From assembly GCA_037043235.1 (NCBI GenBank), contig JAWRVZ010000030.1, positions 4,757,501 through 4,821,500 on the forward strand: a DNA stretch of 64,000 nt, written 5' to 3'. Origin of the DNA: Rhodeus uyekii (lineage: Eukaryota; Chordata; Actinopteri; Cypriniformes; Acheilognathidae). Shown in pieces: positions 1-11,703 of the stretch. The stretch's first letter is position 1. Every line of letters begins with the position of its first letter. Made by a program: the position numbers and the translations under genes. A model generated the notes under the pieces. It was not told the origin of the DNA. It worked only from the letters and a program-made list of their open reading frames with translations, and did no database searches.

Positions 1-554
1 AAATATGTTTTGATTTATTCTTGGCATTTGTTGGTAATGAATGCCACTATAAATAGTTTGTTTTATACTTTTGAGTGATGAATTAAAATGAAATAATATA
101 AAATGTATAGTTTGTAAGTGTTTTCTTTTATTTACTGGTATTGTGTTTTGAGAAGGACAAGTCCCCCCATTAATTAGAAATGTTCATATATTCCTGACGT
201 TTTCAAAACATGGCTACGGACTTGTTTTATTCATGTCTAAATGTAATAATAAATATTACATGCACTTTTTTTCTCTCAACAATGCTATTTTGACCCAGTG
301 TGACTTATTTACTGGAAAATATGGTAATTGTGCTCATAAATGAGTGATGGGTTAGTTTACAGAATCTTCTAAGTGTTAGTAATTTTATCATATGATTTAT
401 CATAAAAGTTGTATGACCTGTGTTTCTCTTGAGAAGATAAACTGCCCACTGTTCTTAAAAAAAACTGTAAAAAACAAATTCCTGTGCATTCTTTTCTTTT
501 CCAGCATTTTCTGCATATTTGACTCCTTTCCAACATTGAAAGTATGATTTTGTC

Positions 555-572
555 AGTACACACACAAACACG

Positions 573-629
<57 letters not shown>

Positions 630-700
630 ACAATACGTGTGTGTGTGTATGTGTATGTGTATGTATATGTATGTATGTATGTATGTATGTATATATATAT
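555..700. repeat. CA/TG/TATG microsatellite
   Basis: A long (CA)n run from about 576 to 622, then TG and TATG repeats to about 690. The apparent 86-aa and 61-aa frames over it (poly-VC and poly-TH) are artefacts of the repeat. Confidence 0.98.
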
Positions 701-702
701 CT

Positions 703-770
703 CAAAACTGTCAGTTACATCTAATTTAAGTTTTTATTTATATATATATTAGATGTAACTGACAATTTTG
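703..770. repeat. 23-bp hairpin arms with AT loop
   Basis: The arm at 703-725 and the arm at 748-770 are inverted copies with one mismatch (core TCAGTTACATCTAAT), separated by 22 AT-rich bases. It adjoins the microsatellite and may be a small foldback element. Confidence 0.85.
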
Positions 771-1410
771 ATAGTTCTTAGTATAATCTGCACCAGCTGT
801 TGTTGGGCTGAATTTATGTCAGACCTTTTTATTTATTGCTGAAAGTATTTTAATCACTCCCAAAAATTTATTTTATAATTTTTATTTTTGTAAAGAGAGC
901 ATTTTTTAGGAGAAAAAATCTTTGAGTAAAACTTTTGAAGTTGGCGAGTTAATCAACAGATTAATCTAAATGTATACTAATCAATAATAATGAAATATTC
1001 AATAGATTAATTGAACGAAATGGATATTTACAGCCCTATCTAGATTATCACTGTTTTCTAGATGTCGACTCAGGAACCAACTTTTACCTTATTACTGATC
1101 CATTAACTGCTATCGTTTTGAGAGGGCTACTAGGATTGGAGTTTTTTTGGTTTTTTTGGGGCCGTATTCACTTAATAGCCTTTTATGCTGATGGAGAACA
1201 TAAACACCATTGTTTTGTAACATGAATCCATACGTTTTCATGAAAAGTAGGTCTATCTTTATAACTGTTGTTTGTTATAATGATTCATGGTGTATTTTCT
1301 TTTGTGTGAGCACATCAGACACCATTTTGAAATTGCATATAGGGTACCTTTGTAGTTACGGTAAATTGTACATTGTTGATTCATCATTTCTCCTAGACGT
1401 TAAACTGCTT

Positions 1411-1432
1411 TGTGTGTGTGTGTGTGTGTGTG
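1411..1432. repeat. (TG)n microsatellite
   Basis: Eleven uninterrupted TG units. Confidence 0.98.
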
Positions 1433-2636
1433 AAAACCTTTCAGGAGTGCTAAGCTGTTTTTGAGTCCTGTGGCGAACTGGCTTTGTTAGTGTTTTGGTA
1501 TGAGATTCAAGTATTTCCTACCTACAGCTTTCAATCAATCAGCCTCTTTCTTTTTGCTTCCTTCTTTTACCCCTTTTCTGTGGCTCAGGTTTTCTCCAAG
1601 GTGGGGGTTTGGGAGATGGGGGGACATTGAAAAGAGGGATAAGAAAGTGTGAGTTTCACGACTCCCTTCTACTTTTAACTGCAGCTCGTTCTGCCTATGG
1701 TGCTTTTGTTGGGCCCCTCGCACCCCTGCCGAGCATTGTGGGACAAACCCTCCCCAGTAAAGGCTTGTGGGAAAAGCTGTGGGTTCACTCATCAAGGCTG
1801 ACAAAATAAAAAGGTCCCCAGGAATCTGCTTCACTCTGGAATAAGCGAGCAGTGAGTTTCACTTGAACACTAATAGACAACTGCTCTTTTTAAATTATTA
1901 TTATTACTTTTATTTAAGTTTTTTTTTATGACGTTGAAACTGTTGTAAAACGAAGTTTTTGTTGTAAAAAGCAATTACTATTTATTCATTTTGTCAAAGG
2001 ATTTTGTGTATGGAATTTTATGTACGATATTTCTCTCTAATTTAGACCAATATTATTTGAATTGTTTTACAAGAAAATACAATTTCAGTCTTTCTACTTC
2101 CAAATTTAATGTTTATTAGCATGAATTGATTCGATTTTCAGTGCATACCTTGAATTCAATGCAAAAGCGTCTGCCACATACATAAATGTAAATTTTTGTG
2201 TTACTTTACGTTTTTGTGTTACCATACACTTGAATGCACGTTCAAAACATGATGCAAACCATTTCTGAATGATTTATTGCTGTTTCACATGGGTAAAAAT
2301 CAAGACTTTTCTTCAAATCACTGTCAGTCATCGCAATTTTGATTCTCTTCCACATTTCAATAGGGGTCCCACTGCTGGACCTTTTATTAAGCGTTAATAA
2401 CAAAACTGTTATCCATATAGTGAATGGTTTTTATACAGAAGCAAGCAAAATATGCTGTCTTTTTAATAACTCTTTCACATACAAATAATCTTTCACATAC
2501 ACGCTGCATGGTTTTTGGCTACGATTTGGTCTCTGAGACGAATTTTCTTAATCCTAAAAGATTCCTCTGATCCTACGGCACAATCTGTAACGTTTGATCG
2601 TCTCCGTTCTTCTGTCACTGGCAGAATTTCATCATG

Positions 2637-2723
2637 GGTAAAATTTGATCTCAATGTTCGGCTGTTGGCGAACATGTGTTTGACGTGTTCGCCAACAGCC
2701 GAACATTGAGATCAAATTTTACC
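2637..2723. repeat. Perfect 38-bp inverted repeat with 11-bp loop
   Basis: The arm at 2637-2674 is the exact reverse complement of 2686-2723 (inner part GGCTGTTGGCGAACA). Similarity continues a few bases outward with mismatches (ATTTCATC against GATGAAAT). I cannot assign a transposon family. Confidence 0.95.
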
Positions 2724-3102
2724 TCCGATGAAATGGATGCAAAATATTTGGTAAAAGTGTTGATGGATCTGTTGCTTGCGGGCATGATGTTACAGTGGAT
2801 TTGATGATTTATGTTTTTATAAAGCATCAAGCTCTTATCTAGACTATATAATTAGATTTCCTTTAAAGTTAGATAAAAATGCTGACTATGCAGCTTTAAT
2901 TCTTAATTTTATTTGTGATCAATTGCTTTAGAGATCTTGTTTTGCCACATGCACTCTATTAAAAGCATGTCTGTCCTTGTAGGAATTCTTATGGCTGATA
3001 CTTTTCTGAGCAAATGCCATCACCATATGAACAGCTGATAATTTGGGCTATTTAAAACACAGTCTGACTGTCCACCTCCTGTTAGTAACTGTCTTATACT
3101 TT

Positions 3103-3154
3103 GTCTCTCTGACTGTCTTATGTCTCTCTCTCGATCTCTCTCTCTACCTCTCTC
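3103..3154. repeat. CT-rich low-complexity tract
   Basis: Repeated CTCTCT units interrupted by GA and AC steps. Confidence 0.85.
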
Positions 3155-4512
3155 ATTAAAACATTATGATTGCTATTTGCCTACCAAAAAGTTATTTTGA
3201 GGAAAATAAAAAGGAATTCTGATTAATATCCCTGTCACCCTTTCACATTCAATGGTAAGCTTTAAAAGCACCATAAATGTAGTCCACAATATACATATAC
3301 AATGTTTTGGTGAGAAACAAATGTAATCATTATTAAAGTCAGTTTGAAATGGAAGTTACATTAGTCTTTCCTCTCTATTGGGACGTATATCTGAGTGAAA
3401 CGGCTTTTTACGAAGGAAACAAATAAAGGGCGGGACTTGATTTGAATGATTAGATTGTTGGGTGTGCTATTGGTCGATCTCTCATGAGTGACGTTGTCCT
3501 GAGACTAGAAGAGATGTTGCTGCAAGAGTGAGGGGAATTTATAATGTTTAATGATTGAGGCATGTGGATTAAAAAATATATTGATATAGACATATATGTC
3601 ATTTATAGTAAGTACTGGAATATTTCCTTAAATTATTGATACTGATTTCATGGTGATTAAGTGAAAATATTGATTTTTGCCAGCCGTGCTTGCTTGTGTT
3701 TATGTATTTATGAGGGAGAAGTAGCATTGTTATTGCTATAAGCTGAAGTGCCATGATATCTCAATAATAATTTTAAAATGTCTGAAGGTAGAGTTTGTGA
3801 TGCATGTAATATGCATTAAATGGTCACCTATCTATGTGCATAAAGACGATATTTTGAGTAACTGTTTTTGAACAAATAAATTAATGCATACATAAATCTT
3901 TATAATGCTACATCAATGTATGTATATATTTGTACACAATTGTATCTATTTTAGAGATTTTAGAGATGATTGGGCTTATGTATAGTATTATTCACAGTAG
4001 TATCGAGATTTAAATTTTCACTTGGATATTGCGCATGTTAGCAAATAAGGATGGCCATCACTGGGAACAATGCACCAAAAAAAGTCAAAGATTTTTATGA
4101 AATAAGGTCAGTCAGGGTCCTGAGAACTCGCACACATGTGTGAAACTTCATTCCCTGTATTCTATTTCTTTGAATTTGTTTGTTTTTCACAAGACCGATT
4201 CAGTGCTGGAGGAAATGCTGATGCTGAACATGGCGGACGCGGCCATAACAGGCAACATTGTTCATCTCTGTCTTTTGATGAAGACAGAAGCTTTCACACA
4301 GCATGCTCTGATATCCTGCTGGGCTGGCATGGGAAAGCCTTCTCAGATTTTGATTTTAAACTAAATCTGGATGATAATGTGGAGGAAAATAGAAAGTCAG
4401 ACATTATGTTTGTTTTCTATTTTCCATAAAAAGCTTGTGAAATGTGATGTTTATTCAGGACTTGTATAAAACCTTTTATTAGTGTTCAGTTTGGTCACAC
4501 TTTCATTTAGTT

Positions 4513-4622
4513 AAAGGGACTGTTCACCCAGAAATTACAATTGTCATCAGTTACTCATGTCGTTCTAAACCCATAAGACTTTCATTCATCTTTGAAACTT
4601 TGCTTCCGCAGGAACTAATGAG
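4513..4622. mobile_element. Fragment of an Angel-like MITE
   Basis: Starts with TTAAAGGGACTGTTCACCCA, followed by a text close to the common fish motif TCATGTCGTTC. This is the terminal sequence of a family of small non-autonomous DNA elements frequent in cyprinid genomes (recognised from memory). Only one end is visible. A reverse-oriented relative lies at 45265-45562. Confidence 0.55.
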
Positions 4623-6432
4623 GTTTGTTCTTGTGCATCAAACAAGCAGACATTTTGGCAAATTTCCTTTTTAATAGTAACACTTTTATTTTACACCATA
4701 AGCACAAAAATCTGTATCGAAAGGGAAAATAAACTGGTAATTTTCTGCTGGGACCACCATGTTGAGTTTCCTTTATCACTAAAACACAGCACAATGCAAC
4801 GCGTAATTCAAAGTACAATTTAAAAGTAAAAGCAATTGTATTCTTATTCATAATAAGGATTTATAACTTTAAAAGATTTTATTTGGCAGCTTGTGTCGTG
4901 GAAATCTATATTAGTATAATATGGGTAGAAAGCAACACTTACTGTTTTTTTTAAGTTTCTAAGCAATTTTATATGCAATACATGGCAATAACTGTTTTTT
5001 TATACATTAGTAAAAGGTCTGCTGCTCTATTCATATTCTAGTTTTGTTACACATATTCTCTCTTTGATTAATCTACCTGTTCTGAAGCAGGAAAGTTGAA
5101 TACATTTGATAACTAGGTAAATGTAAGAGATTCTAAGATATAAATAACACATAGAAGGATAGATTTCTTGAAATCACAGTTCTAACCTATCAGAGCAGAG
5201 AGATGAGCCATAAAATGAAACAAAAGTGTCTTTGTGAGATGAGGCATGTCCATAGGGAAACAAGTGACCCTTGAAGAAAACAGTGCTGCTTTTTCCTTAA
5301 GGACAGGAAGTTAGTGAGTGCTGTCAGATGAGGGATTAGAAACAGGCATGCTAGATGTCTGTTTGAGCACATCTGTGATTTTTCTGAGAAGTGTATGCAT
5401 AGTGTCTCTGTGTGGAAGACATTGTGTGTAGATAAAAAAAGCAGCTACTGCTAAGTCCTTTTTCTTTTCATCTGACATAACATCAAGACTCGAAAAACTG
5501 AATCCCATTCATCTCCACTAACTTTCATATGTGTGTGCCTGTAACTTTGTGACCTTTGTTAGTTTAGCTATCGTCTTACACTTTTCAAGGTGAATTCCTC
5601 CCTGCTGATGGATGAAGACAAAAGCGAAACATCTGGCGCTGTATGCAAGTGATCAGCTGAGAAGCCAGGACTTTATGCACAATGTCATTTATAGTCCTTA
5701 ACAGCGGGCTTTAAATTGATGCAGGATTTTAAACCGAAGGTTGTGGCAATGCAAAGTGATGCATGCAGTAAATGTACAAAAACTCTGGCGGCAACCAAAA
5801 ATGTAAAGTTTTAAGACCTTAAGAAGCTTTCCATGAGCAGAATAGTGTGTTTTGCTTTGTTTTTGAGTTATGTCTGTAATTTCAGCTTATTTATTTATTA
5901 AAGGTAAACTATGTAACTTTTGGCCGTCTTGCAGTTTAAAAGCAAAACCACTTGCATTGTTTTTATTGTGGTTTGACTCTGCGGATGCATATTGCTATCC
6001 AACTGCTCATAAATGCTCATCTATTAAGCTTAAGAAATGTAACCAGTGTAGATGGAAAGGATCTCAAGCTGTCTAACAGTCCATTAATAGACACGTTAAT
6101 ACCTTAAAAATAAATTACAGCACATGATTTACCCTTCACAATAGATAATGCATTGCAATGAACTGCTACATTTGACAGTTTACCTGTTTAATAAAATACC
6201 TTACCTGTTGAGTAACACCACTATCTCTGCATCACTTTTACAACATTTTCTCTTTGTTAAAAGCCAAGCCAATGTTGATTCTCATTTTATTATGAGCTTT
6301 ATCACATTCTCTTTCGCAGACTATGAAATTCCTTTTATTTTTTTATTCTTTTAATGGGCGATTCCCAAGAGGTTGGAGTGTGTTCTTCATGTCAACCATT
6401 TTCACTTGTTGTAAAAACTAACCAATGTGATA

Positions 6433-7439
6433 CACTGGAAACCAGTTATGTCGACGCCCTCGGGGGTTGCAAAAAAGCGTTGAGATAACCAAGGTTCGAG
6501 GAAAACCAAAAATATTTGTTGTTTGAAGCGATCAGCATTCTATAAATATCTACATACACTGTATATGTTTGCTAACAACTAAAGGCATATGTGCACCAAC
6601 TAACAGCAGAGATTGTAACGGCTACTTTAAGTTGGGAATATACCTTTAAGACGGCGTATGTACGGTAGTTATGTGCACTCTGTTCTGGTGTGAGCGCGCA
6701 CGAGGAGGAGAGTGTTTTTGAGTGAGGAGAAAGATGGCCACTCTACCGCTGACTGTTATATAACATAATCTACTGTTTCCTTATTTTCCTTATTTTATTT
6801 GTGATGTTTGTCGAAGTGTTTTCTTTTTCCTGGTTCTTCCCTCTTTACATGTTTTGAGAACAGTGTGCTGGTACAAAACCCATCTATAAATCTCGTCATC
6901 TGGGCAGCCGTCAATCTCTATACTTACCAGTATACAATAAAAACCACCTTTGATTCTCGATACAAACCTTTAATTATATTCTCCAACATTGCAAACACAA
7001 TTTCGCTCACAGCGTAAACAGTCACCACACACACAAACGCATTCGCTCATAACACAGTCATTTCACTCGGACACAGTTCTGAGAAGTATTGTACACGCGG
7101 TTACTATGGTTTTGTGACTGCACGGCACTGTGCCGCAAGAGTCAGTGAAGCGTCATTGGAGTGAGCGACTATACAGACTGATGCACGTGCAACGCGAACT
7201 CAGCGCATGCGCAGTGAACTCGGTACTATCATTAGTCACGGGGATCGAGATAACTGATGTTAAGTGGTGACTTTGTCCTTCTTTTGTGCTCGAGATATCA
7301 GGATTCGGCGACAAAGAAGAGTTGACATAACCGATAAGAAAATGCTAAGACAAATAGGGAGTTTGGCGGTTCCACTTCAAAAACGTCGATATAACCGGGT
7401 TGGCGAGAGAATCGAGCTCGAGATACGTGGATTCCACTG
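6433..7439. mobile_element. Pogo/Tigger-like non-autonomous element (family CAGTGGAACC)
   Basis: A 1,007-base element flanked by TA on both sides. The left end is CACTGGAAACCAGTTATGTC and the right end ...TGGATTCCACTG, an imperfect terminal inverted repeat with motifs of the form GTTATGTCGACG and GCGTTGAGATAACC. TA duplication and TIR type suggest Tc1/mariner-pogo. Related copies lie at 44245-44973 and 57555-58629, and an internal fragment at 37869-38176. No intact transposase frame. Confidence 0.8.
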
Positions 7440-8274
7440 TATGCACTGATTTGTATTTACTCATTGTTTAACTTGTTAATTTTGAACAGAAAGGTTATAT
7501 AGGGTACCTACCGTTAAATGTTTCTTAAACTGAGAAAAATGGTGAGGTTTTTGTTTTATATTGGAATTTTATTTGGGACTATGTCAGATAAATACCCCTA
7601 AACTGCTTGTTCGAATCAACTCGCTTTGAATCAGTCAGATGGACTGATTGGGCTGGTCTTGGCCAGAATAAACTGCAAAGTGGACTAGACTTAATTCCGT
7701 TAGTCAAGTTTGGCTATAGATGATTGTAGGTTGTCCAGACAAGCTACTTAAGCCTGAAGACAAATCATTTCAGTGCATGAATTGTTCAGTCATTACATCT
7801 GCTTAGATCAGCTTGATCCAGAGTTGTTTCTGTCTGTGTGTGTAGGGAGAGTTTGCTGATGCATGCATGCTGTGAAAAGCTCTCTGGGTGGGCTTACTTT
7901 TACACTGGTGTATTTCTGAGCTGGTAGCTCAGACAGTATAGCGCGTTTAGTAGTGATTGGGTCACTGGAATGGACTCAATCTAATATTTTGTATTAAGAA
8001 CATCAGAGGAATGTGGGAAATGGTGACAATTAGTAAAGAAAGTGTAGATGAGGAGGAAGAGGAAGATAGGATGCAAGTTAGTTGAAATGGTGATATTTCT
8101 TAATTCTTAATATTTATGATCATATGTTGTAATAGTAGTATTAGTGTAGTGCATGTCGTAATATAGAGTTCTACTCAAAACATACAAAAGCATCAAAATT
8201 AACAGCGTTTGACTGAAATGTATTAGTTAAACAACTACTGTAATGTTAACCGTAGTAATTTGTAGGGTAATGCC

Positions 8275-9262
8275 TTGTTTTGATGGTCCACTTTAGACAT
8301 TCTACTACAGGGGTGGGCAAACTATTTGTCTCGCGGGCCACATTGGGTTCTTAGAATTGACAGAGGGGCCGGTGTGAAGGTCGTACCTGTGCATTTACTT
8401 ATAAGAAATCCTAGAAAACCTGTATAAAGTATAGTTTGGTCTTAAATGACTCGACTGGGACACGTGAAATTACAACAAAACAATATTAATAAAATTTAAT
8501 CTACAAAAAAAACATAATATGCAATGTGACTGAATCATATATTTGCCTCAGCTCTAGATTGACAATCACAGGCGTCCAATCACAACTGACCTCTGGAAAA
8601 AAGGGAACTAACCAATGACGTTTGATGTTACTATTACAAGAGCAAGCCTCGCCCCACGACTGACAAAAATAAAAGTGCTTGCGCGAGCAAAAACAGCAGG
8701 TGAAAGCAGGCGAATGTTCGCGCGTGCGCAGATTAGATGTCACGCGTGCGCGAGTGATTAAAATGAGCTCGCGGGTACCCGTATTTACGTATAGCTCTGT
8801 TTTCCGCTCGCGGATGTAATTTACGCGCGCGCAAACATCAGTTTTGCGCTCGTTCCTTTTTAGCACGGAATTAACGCCATAAAGGGGGTGTAGAGGGGTT
8901 TGCGACACGCCTACTCTCCACCACAGCTTCAGCGCTGATCACTGCCGCTTGCAGCCGCGAGTCCGCGACAGAGTGACATTACAGGGAAATGTAAAATGAA
9001 GAAGGTTTAATACAGGTTCTGCAAATTCGGCGGGCCGGATTAAAAAGCCCAACGGGCCGGATATGGCCCGCGGGCCGTAGTTTGCCCACCCCTGTTCTAC
9101 TAACTAATAAGTAACTTTGCAACTACATGTCCACTATCAGTCATTAGAGTATTAGTAGACTGTCTGCTTAATATCTGATAACACTTTATTTTGATGATAT
9201 GTAGTTTAATAAGTTGCTTATAGTTAGTAGAGTGTCTAAAGTGGACCATCAAAATAAAGTTT
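8275..9262. mobile_element. Foldback MITE interrupted by a hAT element
   Basis: The outer inverted repeat has the left arm TTTGATGGTCCACTTTAGAC and the right arm near 9228-9256 as its complement (GTCTAAAGTGGACCATCAAA). The interior between the arms is mostly the hAT element at 8308-9094. A second partial TTTATTTTGATGATATG motif near 9185 belongs to the same outer family. Confidence 0.75.
8308..9094. mobile_element. hAT non-autonomous element with perfect 8-bp TSD
   Basis: The ends are CAGGGGTGGGCAAACT and AGTTTGCCCACCCCTG. Exact duplications TTCTACTA flank it at 8300-8307 and 9095-9102. The interior is GC-rich and contains a 135-aa minus-strand frame that resembles no transposase and is probably chance. 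A cousin with the same termini is at 16160-16583. Confidence 0.93.
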
Positions 9263-11086
9263 AACCAATTCTAGTACTCTAGTACTACTCTTCCCTAGAG
9301 AACAACTTAAGTAATAATGCCAATGGTGGTTTTGCCTGACAAATGAACACAAATGTTTAAAAATCCTACCCTTGCTCATAGTGGTTTTAAACTGTTGCAA
9401 ATCACCTCCTGATTGTAAAATGATCCAAGATATTACAGATTCATCTTCCAAATTGTGACCGAGTAACTTAACTGCTTTGAATATTAGTCCAATTCCATTT
9501 GTATCGGCCTTTTCACAAAACATTATTTTCCAAAGCAGCCAAAATGGACAAAATGTCTGCTTTGTAAAAGAGAAGATGGGTTATGTACTTGAAGTCTTGG
9601 GATGAATTGTGAAGAAACCTTGTCGTCTCCTCCAACTGCCAACAATTCTGTGGTTCTTTGTGGAGTCGCGACTTCACAGTATGAAAGCCTTTTTGTAAGT
9701 AAATTCCTGTTGTGTCAAAACACAAAAGCGGATTCCTTATTCTGCACAAGTACATTTGGAGTTAGGGTCAGAGAAACGAATGAAAAACAAACATTTTTAT
9801 CAGTTGTGAACAAACATTTAAAACAAAAAAGAAAAACGGGTCAAATGCCATGCAAAACCTACTGGGAAGCCTTTAAGTGAACTGATTCAATACAATATTG
9901 CATTAATTTAAGTACTAATTTTGAATTTTTTCAAGTAATTTTTTTTCTCTCTCAATAATACGTCACAGTGCAGAAGAAAAGATCTGATGCTACTTTTTTG
10001 TTGCGAAAAAAATATTAAGGATTTTTTTCTGCTGGCAAGTGACGTATTGTATGAAACTTTTATTGTCATGATTTCATGATTACTGTTTCAGTTTTTGCGG
10101 TAAATACATGCGATTGTTGTTTTATTTACCTGTTATATGTTTAACGTTGTTGAAAAGTGAGTGGCTTTAGGATGCTTGATCTGAGGCACAAGGCAAACAA
10201 CTGATAGTAGTGGTGTACCCTGCAAAAATTTCTCTAAAGGGGTAACCTCTGCTTAAATAACTGATGTCCAGGGATCCTGACAAAACGGCAATATGTGATG
10301 TGTTTTTAAGTTGCGAGACTGAAATATTATTTTCTTCTAAAACTCTAATAATCGTTGTAATCTGAGATTTTTACTTGCCCTGTCAATTTGCCTTCATTTT
10401 CACAGATCTCTTAACTGCTTTGTTTAAATTCTCCAAGTAATTTATATACATGGTTTTATTTACAACTTAAAAAAATCTTTTTAAAAGAGAGTTTTACAAT
10501 ATTTTTTCAGTCTATTTACTTCAAAATGTCATGTTTGAGTCAATGTGTTATTTGCCGTTTAATTTGTAACATTCTTTGTAATTAATTGCTAAATTTACTG
10601 GGATGTCATTCACTACCCTCCTCCTCATTCGTTGTTTAAAGTTATACATCAATCTTTTTAGTATTTCTCAATTCATAAATCTAAACCATACAAGATGAAA
10701 ACAATAAAGTTATAATAGAATGCCTATTTTCAAATACTTTTTTGTAAAAACTGTAGATGGTCGTTAACAATCCGAGGTGTGTAACAGTGTAAGCATGTTT
10801 TTTTGCTTACTTGAGTCTTTGATAACTGAATAAGTGCAATTCCCCTTTTTCACTCATAAACACTGCAGGCAGAAAACAAAAAAATAGGTAGTGTCATCAG
10901 CAAAACTTGAAATGGCTCAGATATTTACTGCAAAACATGTTCTGACCGCAATGAAATATTAGTGTCACTGTCACTTGATGGTGGATAGTGTGATTTTGAA
11001 GAAGTTGAAAATGTATAGTTATGAGTATATTTATTTTTTGTTTGAGATTGTGAATATGAGCCAGATGCTAAATGTACAGTGGTACC

Positions 11087-11703
11087 TCGAGATACGAAAT
11101 TAATCCGTTCCGAGGCGGCCTTCGTATAATGAGTTTTTCGTATCTTGGAACACATTTTACATGTAAAATGGCTTATCCGTTCCAAGCCAAAAACACCCCA
11201 ATAAATTTCAGAATAAAGCTAAATTGACCTATAAACAATGAAATAACGTAAAATGTCGAAGCTTACCTTTCGAGTGAGGCTATCTCCGAAAGTGGCGGCA
11301 GAGGAGGACAAATGGCAGATAACGTATGTACGTACGTACATACACACACTTAACTTTACGAAAACACATACAAAATTTTACGTTTCGGGTGCGGAGTGGC
11401 TGAGCTAAAGAACGCCAGCACGTACGTATAGAAGATGCATGATGGGAGGGATGCTGTCAAATTATAGAGAAGGATCTCATGGCTTGGCTAGCATCAGGAA
11501 CCAATGGGAGAGCAGGAGGATGGTGGCGAGTCTACTTTAACTAAGATGGCGGCGTGCGGCGCGAGTTTCAAAATTGTTATGGGGCGAATCTCGGACTTTC
11601 AGAAACCTTTCGTATCTTGAAAACTTTTCGTATGTAGAGCAGTCAAATTTTTCGTCTTTGCTTTCGTAACTTGTTGAGCCTTTCGTATCTTGAGGTACTA
11701 CTG
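11087..11703. mobile_element. Pogo/Tigger-like MITE (family CAGTGGTACCTCG)
   Basis: A 617-base element between TA dinucleotides. The left end is CAGTGGTACCTCGAGATACG and the right end ...CGTATCTTGAGGTACTACTG. Internal text includes TTCGTAT motifs in both orientations. No coding capacity. Confidence 0.85.

Noticed and set aside
369..729. Cysteine/valine-rich and threonine/histidine-rich small proteins
   Set aside because: Pure dinucleotide repeat translations.
1535..1834. 99-aa minus-strand and 66-aa plus-strand frames over a slightly GC-richer stretch
   Set aside because: Overlapping frames on opposite strands without recognisable motifs, splice context or similarity to lrp4.
4136..4429. 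97-aa frame, considered as a possible upstream exon
   Set aside because: An AG acceptor-like site is present near 4190 but no matching donor, and the protein text is not related to LRP4 or any family I recognise.
8501..8908. 135-aa minus-strand open frame
   Set aside because: It lies inside the GC-rich core of a non-autonomous hAT element and shows no domain or transposase similarity.
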